The position numbers and the translations under genes are program-made. The notes beneath the pieces are model-generated. The model was not told the DNA's origin. It searched no databases and was given only the letters and a program-made list of their open reading frames with translations. From positions 1 to 56,983 of the forward strand of contig NZ_JAGGDJ010000037.1 in the NCBI RefSeq assembly GCF_017652985.1: 56,983 bases of DNA, read 5' to 3'. Position 1 is the stretch's first letter. Each line of letters opens with the position of its first letter. This document shows positions 7,961 to 16,695 of this stretch, piece by piece. The stretch comes from Paenibacillus artemisiicola (lineage in GTDB: Bacteria > Bacillota > Bacilli > Paenibacillales > Paenibacillaceae).

Positions 7961-10900
7961 TCAAATAAGGCTCGCGGCCGAAAGCAATTGGTAGAGCACT
8001 TTCGCGGCCGCTTCGCGCGTGGTCGGCTGAGCCGGGTCGAAGTAGAACCGTCCCTGCCGTTCGCTTCCCTGCATCAAGCCGGCCGCGGTCACGGCGTCGA
8101 TGCTGGCTTGCGCGTACGCGCCGAACGACGAAGCGTCCGCGTAAGGACGATTCGGAGCGCCGTCCGCCGGCTCTACGCCAAGCAGCTTCATGGCTCTCGC
8201 CAGCATCACGGTCAGGTCTTGGCGCGACACCGCGTCGTTCGGACGGAACGCGCCGCCGCTGCCCGTGATCAGGCCGGCCGCATACGCCGCGGCCACGTCC
8301 CGCGCGAACCATTCCGTGCCTTTGACGTCGGCGAACGGCGCCTTCGGCGCGTCCTTGTCCAAGCCGGCCGCGTTGACCAGCATCGACGCCAGCTGCGCGC
8401 GCGTGACGGCGCTCTTCGGCGAGAACGCCGCCGCGGAGGTCCCGTTCAGCAGGAACTTGTCCGCGAGCGTCTGAATCGCTTCGGCCGCCCAGGACGTCTT
8501 CGCGTCCGCGAACGACGCGCGCCGTTCGGCGGCGGCATACGTCGAGAAGCCCGGACGCGCGACGGTCACGATCGTGCGTCCGTCCGCCGCCTTCTTGAAC
8601 GCGGCCGGAACCGGATAAGCATGGCCCCCGTCCGCGTACAGCGCGCCGGCGCGGCCGGCGTCGATGCCCGCGTCCAGCGCGAACGCCTTGCGGATCGTCC
8701 GATCCGGAGCCGGCGCCAGCGGCGTCTCCTTGCCGTCCGCGAGCGAATACGCCGCGAACGAATACGGCGTGCCGAGCACGGCCGCTTCCGGATAGTCGGC
8801 GGCGAACAGCGCCTTGCCGTCCGCGGCGGGCGCGATGTCGACCGCAAGGCCGGCCTCGTCCTTCAGCGCCGCGAGCGGAATCGCGACCGACGCTCCGTTC
8901 CAGGCGAACGCGACGGCGCTGCCGGCCGGCGCGGACGCGAGCAGCTTCGTCTGCCCGGCGGTCAGCGTCAGGCGGGCGCCCGCTCCGCGCTCCGCGCCGT
9001 TCCCGGCGTCGATGCCGAAGACGGCCGGCTTGCCCTGCGCTTGGCTCAGCGCCTGCCGGAGCGCGTCGTCCGGGACGGTCACGACCGTCTTCCCGTCGCT
9101 TGCGGCGGCGCTGCCCGTCAAGGCAATGACGTTCTGGTGCGCCGCGGCAACGGCCGCCAGCGTAACCGGAGGCAGGGAATCGCCGTTATCCGGCCCGCCG
9201 GCCGGAGGCGCTCCGCCGCCTTGACCCGGATCGGACGGGTTGCCCGGATTGCCCGGATTGCCGGGGTTGCCCGGATCGCCCGGATCGCCCGGATCGCCCG
9301 GATCGCCCGGAGCAGACCCGTCGTCGTCCGCTTCTTCCTGCACGTACACCATCGAGCCGAGCGACTGGAAGGCATCGGCATCGTTCTGTTCGTTGATATG
9401 CGCGACCACCAGCGAAATCATGTACTGGCCTTCGGGCAGCTGCCTGACGACGTCGAACCCGTATTCGTCGACGTCTCCGTCCGCATGATAGCTGCCGTCC
9501 AGCTTCTCGAACTTGATCGGACCGGCTCCGAACGGCAGGCGCGTCTGTCCCGCTTCGTCGAGGCTGTTCGTGAAGGCCAGCGTGCCCACATAGTCCTGAT
9601 CGAGGTTGAACACGTCGACCTCGGCGTAGTTCATGGAACCGTCGAGCAGGGTCGCCGTCGCGTCGATCGGCGCGCCCGGTACGATCCGCTGGCCCGACAA
9701 CGCGAAATCCTTCAGGGCGAAATCGTTATCCCCGGCGTCGTCGCCGACGTGAACGACGAACGGCAGGTGCAGCGTCGGCAGCCCTTCGGCCGTCAGCCGG
9801 ACTTCGCCTTCGTACACGCCTTGCGCCGCGCCGTCCGCGGCCGTCGCCGACAGCGAGAAGGCTTGGCTGGCTCCGGCTTCCGCCGTTACGGTATCGCCTT
9901 CGCCGAGCCCGCCCAGCGTCATGACGAGATTGCCGACGTCCGGCGTCGGCACCGGATCGTGCGGATCCGACGTGACGCTCGGATGGAGCACGACGGAGGC
10001 CGCGTACGTCACCGGCGCGTCCGACAAGTTCTTCACGCGAAGCGGCTTGACGACCGGCTCGCCCGCCGGTTCGATCGCGCCGAAGCTGACGCTGCTCGCC
10101 TCGCTCTCGATGATCTTCTCGTTCATCTTCTCGTCGTAGACCTTGATCGGATCCATCGCTTCGATGACGGCCGGGGTCAGGACGGCGTTCGCCGCGTTCG
10201 CCCGTCCGGCGCCTTGCGAGTAGACGTCGTACTGCGTCCCGCCGAGGTCGTGCAGCGTATCCGCCGTATTGGCAAGCGCCGCGCGCACGTCGCGCGGGGA
10301 CCAGCCGGGATGCTCCTGCTTCATGAGCAGCGCGAGGCCCGCGACGTGCGGGGACGCCATGCTCGTGCCGCTGAGCCGGTAATAGGCGGTGTCGTAATCG
10401 GGCCGCGGCTCGATGCCGTAATCGATCTCGCCGTAAGCCGGCACGGTCGAGCGGATGTTCACGCCCGGGGCGCTGATATCGGGCTTAATGCCGTAGTTGC
10501 CGTCGGAGTTCGGGCCGCGGGAGCTGAATTCCGCGATCGTGTCGCCCGGCACGACGGTTTCCGGGAAATCCGCCCCGAACGTGAACCGCAGCGGCGCCCC
10601 CGCTCCGGCGGAATCGAGAATCCGCCGGGCCAGCGCGCGGCCTTCGGCGCCGGACATGTCGAACGCGGGAATATAGTCGCTGTTCTCGCCGAGGAAGGCG
10701 GCGGAGCCGATCTTGCCGTCCCGGTCCTCGACATGCTCGGACAGGTCGGCCGCGGCCGCGTCGTCCTTCAGCGCGTTGCCGTTGAAAATAATAATGGCTT
10801 TCGCCCCGCGCTGCATGGCGGTCTTGATCTTGTCCACGAACGCCAGCGTGCCCCGCGAGACGAGCACGACCTTGCCCGCTACGTCCGTCGTGTAATCCTC

Positions 10901-12298
10901 GTTCGCTCCGAGGCCGACGTACGCGGCATCCAGCGGTTCCGTGCCCAGCTCGGCGGCAAAATCGCTGCCGCCGAGCGGCCACGCCATAGCGTCTAGCGAA
11001 TAGGCCGGATGCTCCGCCGTCAGCGAATCGGCGAAGCTGCCGCTGTAATGGCTGCTGACGCTCGTCGCCGCGGCGACGGAAATCGCCAGCTGCGCGCTTG
11101 CCGGCGAGCCCATGGAATAATAGTACGGCCCCGTATCGGCGGCATTGCCGCTCGCCACGACGGCGGTCACGCCCGCGAGCACGGCGTTGTTGACGGCGAT
11201 GGAATCGGGCGAGGTCGGGCTCTTCTCGCCGTCCGACCCCAAGGACAGGTTAATGACGTCCATATGGTCCTCGATCGCGTGCTCGATGCCGTCGATGACC
11301 TGCGCGGAGGTGCCGGTAACGTCGACCTCGAGCGTCTGCGGGTTCATCTTGGCGCCGAGCACCTTGTACGCGTACAGGTCGGCTTCGTACGCGATCCCCT
11401 TCTGCACCGTCTCCGCGTTCGGATTGGCCGCGCGGCCAACGATCGTCCCGGAGACGTGGGTGCCGTGCTCGGAGCCCGCGAAGCCGAAGCTGGGGTTCGG
11501 CACGTCTTCGTACGGATCGTAATCCTTGTTGACGGAGTCGTATCCGCCCTTGTAGGCGCCTTTCAGGTCCGGGTGGTCGTAGTCGACGCCCGTATCGATG
11601 ACGCCGACCTTCAGCCCTTTGCCCGTCAGTCCCTTCGCCCAGGCGGCGTCGGCCCCGATCTGGCGGATGGGATCGATATCGAAGTTCGGATCGGCCGCGA
11701 TCTCTTCCGCGGAAGCGGCGGGCGGCAGCGGAATCGCGCGATACGTCAGGTTCTTGCTGATGGACTTCACGCCGCCCATGGCCGCGAGCTGCGGAATCCG
11801 GTCCGCGGGGACGGTCACTTCCATGCCGTTCAGCACCGTGTCGTACTTGTAGTTCACGTTAAGGTCGATGCCCTTGCCGGCCGCGGCGGACACGAAGGTC
11901 GACTGCTCCGCGTTCACCGCGCGCTCGGCCGATTCGGCCGAGAAGGAGCCGCGCGCCAGCTCGGAGGCGTGCCGGGCGGCGGCGACGGGCGGCTCGCTCA
12001 GCTGCACGATGACGTTGATGTCCGCCTTCGAAGACGTGTCGATGCCGGGGTCGACGACGGCGGGCTCCTTCGCGGCGCCCGCAGCCGCGCGGCCGCCGCC
12101 GGCGGCCATCAGCGCGAGCAGCTGCGCCGTTTCCGGCTTGCCGAGCGAAGGATTCGTCAGACCGGCGGACTGCGGTTCGCCGGCGGATCCGGCCGCGGAG
12201 CCGGCCGCTTCGCCGGTGCCGCCGAGCGGCGCCGTCAGAAGCATGGAGGCCGCGAGTAGAGCGGCCGTGCGTTGCAAGATAAGGGTGGATTTAGCCAA
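7961..12298 (-). CDS. Secreted subtilisin-like protease with PA insert and three SLH domains
   Basis: A 1445-residue exported S8 peptidase bound to the cell wall by S-layer homology domains. In order: signal peptide (about 1-32), I9-type propeptide (about 92-185), catalytic domain with Asp in VGVIDTGVDYDHPDL (about 232), His in SEHGTHVSGTIVG (about 277), a PA-type insert (about 455-560, VVLVSRGTLAFVDKIKTAMQ) and Ser in LSGTSMASPHVAG (about 646), so all triad residues are present. A Fn3-like region follows, then a PGDPGNP linker (about 995-1021), a further beta-rich part and three SLH domains (about 1260-1440). The start is TTG 12298 with GAGG nine bases upstream. It lies 33 bases after the inactive-looking subtilase and shares its promoter. 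Likely job: extracellular protein degradation or surface processing. Confidence 0.92.
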   Translation of the reverse strand: MAKSTLILQRTAALLAASMLLTAPLGGTGEAAGSAAGSAGEPQSAGLTNPSLGKPETAQLLALMAAGGGRAAAGAAKEPAVVDPGIDTSSKADINVIVQLSEPPVAAARHASELARGSFSAESAERAVNAEQSTFVSAAAGKGIDLNVNYKYDTVLNGMEVTVPADRIPQLAAMGGVKSISKNLTYRAIPLPPAASAEEIAADPNFDIDPIRQIGADAAWAKGLTGKGLKVGVIDTGVDYDHPDLKGAYKGGYDSVNKDYDPYEDVPNPSFGFAGSEHGTHVSGTIVGRAANPNAETVQKGIAYEADLYAYKVLGAKMNPQTLEVDVTGTSAQVIDGIEHAIEDHMDVINLSLGSDGEKSPTSPDSIAVNNAVLAGVTAVVASGNAADTGPYYYSMGSPASAQLAISVAAATSVSSHYSGSFADSLTAEHPAYSLDAMAWPLGGSDFAAELGTEPLDAAYVGLGANEDYTTDVAGKVVLVSRGTLAFVDKIKTAMQRGAKAIIIFNGNALKDDAAAADLSEHVEDRDGKIGSAAFLGENSDYIPAFDMSGAEGRALARRILDSAGAGAPLRFTFGADFPETVVPGDTIAEFSSRGPNSDGNYGIKPDISAPGVNIRSTVPAYGEIDYGIEPRPDYDTAYYRLSGTSMASPHVAGLALLMKQEHPGWSPRDVRAALANTADTLHDLGGTQYDVYSQGAGRANAANAVLTPAVIEAMDPIKVYDEKMNEKIIESEASSVSFGAIEPAGEPVVKPLRVKNLSDAPVTYAASVVLHPSVTSDPHDPVPTPDVGNLVMTLGGLGEGDTVTAEAGASQAFSLSATAADGAAQGVYEGEVRLTAEGLPTLHLPFVVHVGDDAGDNDFALKDFALSGQRIVPGAPIDATATLLDGSMNYAEVDVFNLDQDYVGTLAFTNSLDEAGQTRLPFGAGPIKFEKLDGSYHADGDVDEYGFDVVRQLPEGQYMISLVVAHINEQNDADAFQSLGSMVYVQEEADDDGSAPGDPGDPGDPGDPGNPGNPGNPGNPSDPGQGGGAPPAGGPDNGDSLPPVTLAAVAAAHQNVIALTGSAAASDGKTVVTVPDDALRQALSQAQGKPAVFGIDAGNGAERGAGARLTLTAGQTKLLASAPAGSAVAFAWNGASVAIPLAALKDEAGLAVDIAPAADGKALFAADYPEAAVLGTPYSFAAYSLADGKETPLAPAPDRTIRKAFALDAGIDAGRAGALYADGGHAYPVPAAFKKAADGRTIVTVARPGFSTYAAAERRASFADAKTSWAAEAIQTLADKFLLNGTSAAAFSPKSAVTRAQLASMLVNAAGLDKDAPKAPFADVKGTEWFARDVAAAYAAGLITGSGGAFRPNDAVSRQDLTVMLARAMKLLGVEPADGAPNRPYADASSFGAYAQASIDAVTAAGLMQGSERQGRFYFDPAQPTTREAAAKVLYQLLSAASLI

Positions 12299-12331
12299 GT
12301 GCGATTCCTCTTTTCGTAAGATGGTCGGCTT

Positions 12332-15300
12332 CTATTCGGCGGCGATCGCCACGGCATCGAGCGAAACGACCGTTCCGCGCGACAGCGGGTTCTTCTGGCC
12401 CAAGTTGACGATTTTCAGCGTATGCTTGCCCGGAGACAGCGTCCCCGACTCGAAGACGACGGCGCGATCGCGGTCCGCGGCTTCGTACAGATCGATCGCG
12501 TCCGGCGTCGCCAGCTCGCCGTCGATATAGACGTTGGCCTTGCCCCGGTCTTTGCCGACGTTCGCGTAGACCGTCGCTTTCGTGCCCTCGAACGCCACCG
12601 TCGCGCTGCTGCCCGTTTGCGTCGAGTAGGCGGACTTGCCGCCGAAATGCTTCGCGCCGTACGTCATCGTCCACTGTCCCGCGAACGCGACGCCGTAATC
12701 GCTCTCCTGCAGCAGGCGCTTCACGTCGAAGGCGTCGACGTTGATGAACGTCGGGTCGGATTTTTTGGCCTTCGGATCGTGCTTGCCGGTCCACACGATC
12801 TTGACCGCGTGCCGCCCGTCCGGCAGCTGCTTCTCGAACACGGTCTGCTTGTCGAGCGGCTTGGCGGCGTACAGCGACGGCGATGCCGCCAGCTTGCCGT
12901 CCACGTACACGTCTGCGATGCCCTGCTGCGGATTCTTCGAGCCGATCCAGGCGAAATAGCTGCCGTCGAACGCGAATTCCACGCTGCCCTCCGCGTCGAT
13001 CCGCTTCATGCTGCCGCCCGTGTAGGCGCCGCCCGTCATGGACGTCCAATTGCCGGCGAACGCCAGCGACTTGCTCGTATCCTCGTATCCGCCGATGCCG
13101 TTGTCCGTCGCGAACGTCAACGCGTACGCGCCTTTGCCTTTATGCGCATAGACGTCGACGTAATACGTTCCGCTTCGCGTCACCTTGTAGGCGATCGACT
13201 CCTTGGACGTCTTCTCGTTCTCCGAATACGCCAGCAGATTCGCGTTCGACTCGACGGTCGCCGCTTCCGGGGCATACAGATACAGATCGAAATCGGTGCC
13301 CGCGTCGCCCGTCAGCGCGAGGCTGACCTCCTCGCCGGCGTGGAGCTCCACCGCGAATACGTCGTTCCGGTCGGCCGCGTCGTCGAGCCGGTTGGATACG
13401 CTGCCCCCCGGGAAAGGCGTGCCCGGCACGTCGTCGTCGGTCAGCGCTTGATACGCGTCGATCAGGCGCCCGCTCGCCGTCTTGCCCGTGAGCGAGCTGA
13501 GGCGCGTGCCGCTGTTGACGACCCGCTGCTTCGCCGCGAGCGCGCTCAGCGATTCGTCCTGGCTCAGCACGAGCGCCGCCGCTCCCGCCGCTTGCGCGGC
13601 CGCGATGTCCGTGCCCCGCGCATAGGCATAGCTGCTGCCCTCGAAATCTTCCGCGATGCTCATCAAGTCGATTTTGGCAATCGAAGGATCGCGCGAAATG
13701 ATCCAGTTGTAGCTGTCCTTGTCCTCGTCCAGCGGGTACTCCTTGTACGCGTAAATCGTATCCGGCAAGCCGACCGCTTTGTCGTAGAAGTACTGGTTCA
13801 CGAACGCCAAATGCAGCACGTCCTTGACGAATGGGGTATCGATGATGCTCGAGGCCTCTTCGCCGCCCTCCTCCGTCGGGCCGTTCAAGACGTTGGTGCC
13901 CGTCAGCATCAGATGGCCGCCGCCTTGGATGAAATCGGTCAAGCTGCCGCGGTCGTTCTCGGTCAGATTGGAGACGTAGTACCGGTCCGCCATGCCCGTG
14001 AACCAAATGACCGCGTCATAGTCCCGCATCTGCCCCGCGGAAGGGCCGTCCCCGCCGTCCGGCGCGGACTGCACGACATCCACTTGACCGGCGTAATCCG
14101 CCAGCAGGTCCGTGTATTTCGCCAGCTTGCTGGAGCTCGGGATCTCCGTGTAGTTGGACAGATCGTCCTGCACGAGCAAGATCTTCTTGTCCGGGTCGTA
14201 CTTGGACGCCCCGAGGTAATCCATGGCCGCGTCGAACGCGTCCTGGCGGTAGTCGTAGTCCGCGTCCTCGTCGTCGAGGATATTCTCGAACGCGATGCCG
14301 TTGAAGATCACCTTGGAGCCGTTCGCGGGGTCCGCGATCTCCGCGGCGAGGCCCGGATTCGACACCGGCACGGTCGCCGCGACCGCTTCGCCCGGAGCGG
14401 CGACGTCGACGGACTTGTAGCCGGTATTGGCGTAAGCCGCGAGGCGGCCTTCGTTGTCGATGCCGGTGACCGAGAGGATGTTCGGGCTGTCGAAGGACGC
14501 CGGGTAGGACGGAATGCCGTCCGTATTCACGCCGTAATCGCCGGAGCCGGCGACGAAGAGCATGGACGAGGCGTCGATGGCGTCCTTGAGCGCCTGGCTG
14601 TAGTCGTACGATTCCGCGTTCAGGTAGGCGATCTGCGCGCCGTTCGTCTCCGCGTAGGCGATGGCCTTGATCAGATCCGAGACGTAGCCGTATCCCCCGC
14701 CGACGTACTTCACGGGCATGATCGTCACGTCCGGCGCGACGCCCGCCAAGCCGGTGCCGTTATTCGCGGCGGCCGAGATGAGGCCGGCCACGGCCGTGCC
14801 GTGCGCGTCGCCGTCGATCTCGCTGTACGTCTCGTTGCTGCCGCCCGCGAAGTTCCAACCGTGGACGTCGTCGACGAATCCGTTGCCGTCGTCGTCGATC
14901 CCGTTGCCGGCCCGCTCCTTCGGATTGGTCCAGATGCTGCCCGTCAAGTCCGGATGGTCGGGCTGCACGCCGGTGTCGATGACGGCGACCGTGACGTCCG
15001 GGCTTCCCTGCGACACGGTCCAGGCTTCCGGAGCCTTGACGTCGAGTCCGGCCGGGCCGGGATGTCCCTCCAGCAGCGGATCGTTGTAGTTGAACGGCGG
15101 GACTTGCCCCGTGTTGCGGAGCGCCCACTGCAGCGGGAAGTATGTATCGTCGGGCGAGCCGGATTCCGGCGCTTTAACCGCCTTGGCCGCCTTGGCCGTC
15201 TTCGCGTCCTTCGCGTCTTTCGATTCTTTCGCGTCCTTCGCCGGTGCGGACGCCTGCGCGCCTTCCGTCCGCAAGCGCGAAGCGTTGATTCGGAAGTCGG

Positions 15301-15724
15301 GCTCGGCGAAGAGGACGTTCGGATCCTTGTTCAGCGCTTCGAGCACCTGCGCCGTATCGGCCGGGTTCGCGAGCTGGACGAGCGAGGCGCCCGCCTCCGG
15401 AAGCGCGAGGCTGCTCTTCGTCTTGGCGGACGGAAGGATCGATGCCGAAGCCGCGCGGAAGCCGGGCTTGTACTTCACGATGATCCGGCCGCCGGACGCG
15501 GCCGGGTCGGCCTTTCCGGGCAGGACGGGCTTCTCGGCGGCGTTCGGCTCGCCGGCGCGGGGCGCGACCTGCACCGCGTTTTCTTTCGGCGCCGTTTCGG
15601 CGGTCCAGGCGCTTTTCCTCGCGTCCGTTCCGGCCGCCCGCACGAGCGCGGGACTTGCCGATCCGATCAGCAGCGACGAGAACGCCGCGATCGCGATCGA
15701 CTTCTTTACCAGTTCTCTTTTCAA
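12332..15724 (-). CDS. Secreted subtilase homologue lacking the catalytic serine (predicted pseudoprotease)
   Basis: A 1130-residue exported S8-family protein. Signal peptide about 1-32; a propeptide-like part with IIVKYKPGFR; an Ala/Lys-rich spacer (KDAKESKDAKDAKTAKAAK); then a subtilase core. Asp 250 (VAVIDTGVQPDHPDL) and His 308 (DGDAHGTAVAGLI) are kept. The oxyanion Asn is Asp (VAGSGDYG, about 396) and the GTSMAAP serine is Asp 706 (GTDIAAAQAAGAAAL); the substrate strand SLG is also lost (YLNAES). About 240 extra residues with a Rossmann-like pattern (KKILLVQDDLSNYTE, DAVIWFTGMADRYY, GGGHLMLTGTNVL) sit between those two sites. The tail has a PPC domain (about 800-885) and two beta-sandwich repeats. 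The start TTG 15724 follows GGAGG by eight bases. A binding or chaperone role is inferred. Confidence 0.85.
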   Translation of the reverse strand: MKRELVKKSIAIAAFSSLLIGSASPALVRAAGTDARKSAWTAETAPKENAVQVAPRAGEPNAAEKPVLPGKADPAASGGRIIVKYKPGFRAASASILPSAKTKSSLALPEAGASLVQLANPADTAQVLEALNKDPNVLFAEPDFRINASRLRTEGAQASAPAKDAKESKDAKDAKTAKAAKAVKAPESGSPDDTYFPLQWALRNTGQVPPFNYNDPLLEGHPGPAGLDVKAPEAWTVSQGSPDVTVAVIDTGVQPDHPDLTGSIWTNPKERAGNGIDDDGNGFVDDVHGWNFAGGSNETYSEIDGDAHGTAVAGLISAAANNGTGLAGVAPDVTIMPVKYVGGGYGYVSDLIKAIAYAETNGAQIAYLNAESYDYSQALKDAIDASSMLFVAGSGDYGVNTDGIPSYPASFDSPNILSVTGIDNEGRLAAYANTGYKSVDVAAPGEAVAATVPVSNPGLAAEIADPANGSKVIFNGIAFENILDDEDADYDYRQDAFDAAMDYLGASKYDPDKKILLVQDDLSNYTEIPSSSKLAKYTDLLADYAGQVDVVQSAPDGGDGPSAGQMRDYDAVIWFTGMADRYYVSNLTENDRGSLTDFIQGGGHLMLTGTNVLNGPTEEGGEEASSIIDTPFVKDVLHLAFVNQYFYDKAVGLPDTIYAYKEYPLDEDKDSYNWIISRDPSIAKIDLMSIAEDFEGSSYAYARGTDIAAAQAAGAAALVLSQDESLSALAAKQRVVNSGTRLSSLTGKTASGRLIDAYQALTDDDVPGTPFPGGSVSNRLDDAADRNDVFAVELHAGEEVSLALTGDAGTDFDLYLYAPEAATVESNANLLAYSENEKTSKESIAYKVTRSGTYYVDVYAHKGKGAYALTFATDNGIGGYEDTSKSLAFAGNWTSMTGGAYTGGSMKRIDAEGSVEFAFDGSYFAWIGSKNPQQGIADVYVDGKLAASPSLYAAKPLDKQTVFEKQLPDGRHAVKIVWTGKHDPKAKKSDPTFINVDAFDVKRLLQESDYGVAFAGQWTMTYGAKHFGGKSAYSTQTGSSATVAFEGTKATVYANVGKDRGKANVYIDGELATPDAIDLYEAADRDRAVVFESGTLSPGKHTLKIVNLGQKNPLSRGTVVSLDAVAIAAE

Positions 15725-15843
15725 GTTGTCACCCTCCAGATAAGCCGTAATGAGACGTTTGCGTGCATGGGACGAGCGGGTTCCGGCTGCGGGCTCACCT
15801 GCCTTTCGCGGCGAATCTATCAAAAGCGATAATTTTCGAGAGA

Positions 15844-15872
15844 ATTGTAACATAGTACAAATTTACTGACAA
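15844..15872 (-). promoter_or_regulatory. Sigma-A-like promoter of the two-subtilase operon
   Basis: TTGTCA (15867-15872) and TACAAT (15844-15849) on the minus strand are 17 bases apart, each five of six to consensus. The leader to the TTG start is about 115 bases. Confidence 0.65.
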
Positions 15873-16275
15873 TAAATAATTACTAGTTTCTGTTAAAATG
15901 CTTACATGGTGATAAGAAAATAGGACTAGAATCCGATTAAAAAATGCCATATACATGTCATTGGTATGATATGTTTTGTCGTTTTTTATCGTTCCAACCG
16001 AATACATTCTCTTGACTCTTGTAATTATTCAGGTAAAGCGTTAATTAATTAAAGCAATTTATCGATATTAGTAACGTATCATGTCATAATTAGTGATTTA
16101 TACCCTCTTTTTTATAGGAATTCTGCCTCCGCTTCGTGAATAGATTTCAGGCGGGAAACAGATAGGACGGCATTCGAATTCAAGAGAAAATTATACAAAT
16201 AGTGCAAATTTATTTCCGCCTTATTCTAGTTAATTTGAATCTCTTCCCCCTCCGCCGACGCCTTCCGGAGAACGC
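15873..16275. other. AT-rich gene-free island upstream of the subtilase operon
   Basis: About 400 bases of strikingly AT-rich sequence in a GC-rich surrounding (for example GCGTTAATTAATTAAAGC near 16037). I find no coding region with a ribosome site. It precedes the promoter of the exported subtilases and may be a regulatory region or a scar of transfer. Confidence 0.6.
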
Positions 16276-16303
16276 AAAAAAGCCCAAGCCTCGGCTTGGG
16301 CCC
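16276..16303 (-). terminator. Terminator after the 54-residue coiled-coil gene
   Basis: GCCCAAGCC and GGCTTGGGC form a tight hairpin; the flanking AAAAAA reads as a T run on the minus strand. Confidence 0.8.
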
Positions 16304-16408
16304 GCCGCCCGTTTCGGACGGCACGGATATCGATTATACGGCGATGATGCGCGGCCTCTCTCCCGATTCGCGAGAAAGTCCCGGAAGCGCTTGCACGACG
16401 CCGCGCGG

Positions 16409-16573
16409 TCAGTCCGAATACGCGATGACCTGCACCAGCTCGTTGAGCGTATCCAAGCTTCTTCTGGAATCGTCCACGTGATCGGCCAAGGAATCCAGCC
16501 GTTTGCTGATCACGCCCAGCTCGGATTTGATTTCTTTCAGCACGGCAATCAAGCGTTCCTCGAAGTCGGTCAT
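16409..16573 (-). CDS. Small acidic coiled-coil protein, 54 residues
   Basis: No family recognised. The product (MTDFEERLIAVLKEIKSE...) is almost entirely heptad-like, with hydrophobic residues at coiled-coil spacing (LIAVLKEIKSELGVISKRL) and no membrane segment. Two ATG codons lie close together; the second, at 16571-16573, is chosen because AGAGGGG is then six bases away, whereas the first abuts the ribosome site. It has its own terminator, supporting that it is a real gene. It could be an oligomeric adaptor; the function is unknown. Confidence 0.7.
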   Translation of the reverse strand: MTDFEERLIAVLKEIKSELGVISKRLDSLADHVDDSRRSLDTLNELVQVIAYSD

Positions 16574-16695
16574 GGTCATCCCCTCTTTTCGGGCGGTATA
16601 CAGAAGTATATGACCGAAGACGCGAGAGTTGCCCAAAATTTCGTCCGGCGCGGACGATGGCCCGCGCCTGCCTTAACCGCCATCGGAAACCGGAA

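Noticed and set aside
12332..15724. Sequencing error or frameshift as the cause of the missing catalytic Ser
   Set aside because: Frame is continuous, flanking residues match the motif (GT-IAAA-AAG) and a second active-site residue is also changed.
7988..15832. Very long open frames on the plus strand (about 1000 and 1130 codons) opposite the two subtilase genes
   Set aside because: They are mirror frames of GC-rich genes, rich in Arg/Ala with no domains, and have no ribosome sites; the minus strand encodes recognisable signal peptides and subtilase motifs.
15795..16007. 70-codon minus-strand frame in the AT-rich island
   Set aside because: No ribosome site, no family pattern, overlaps the promoter of the subtilase operon.
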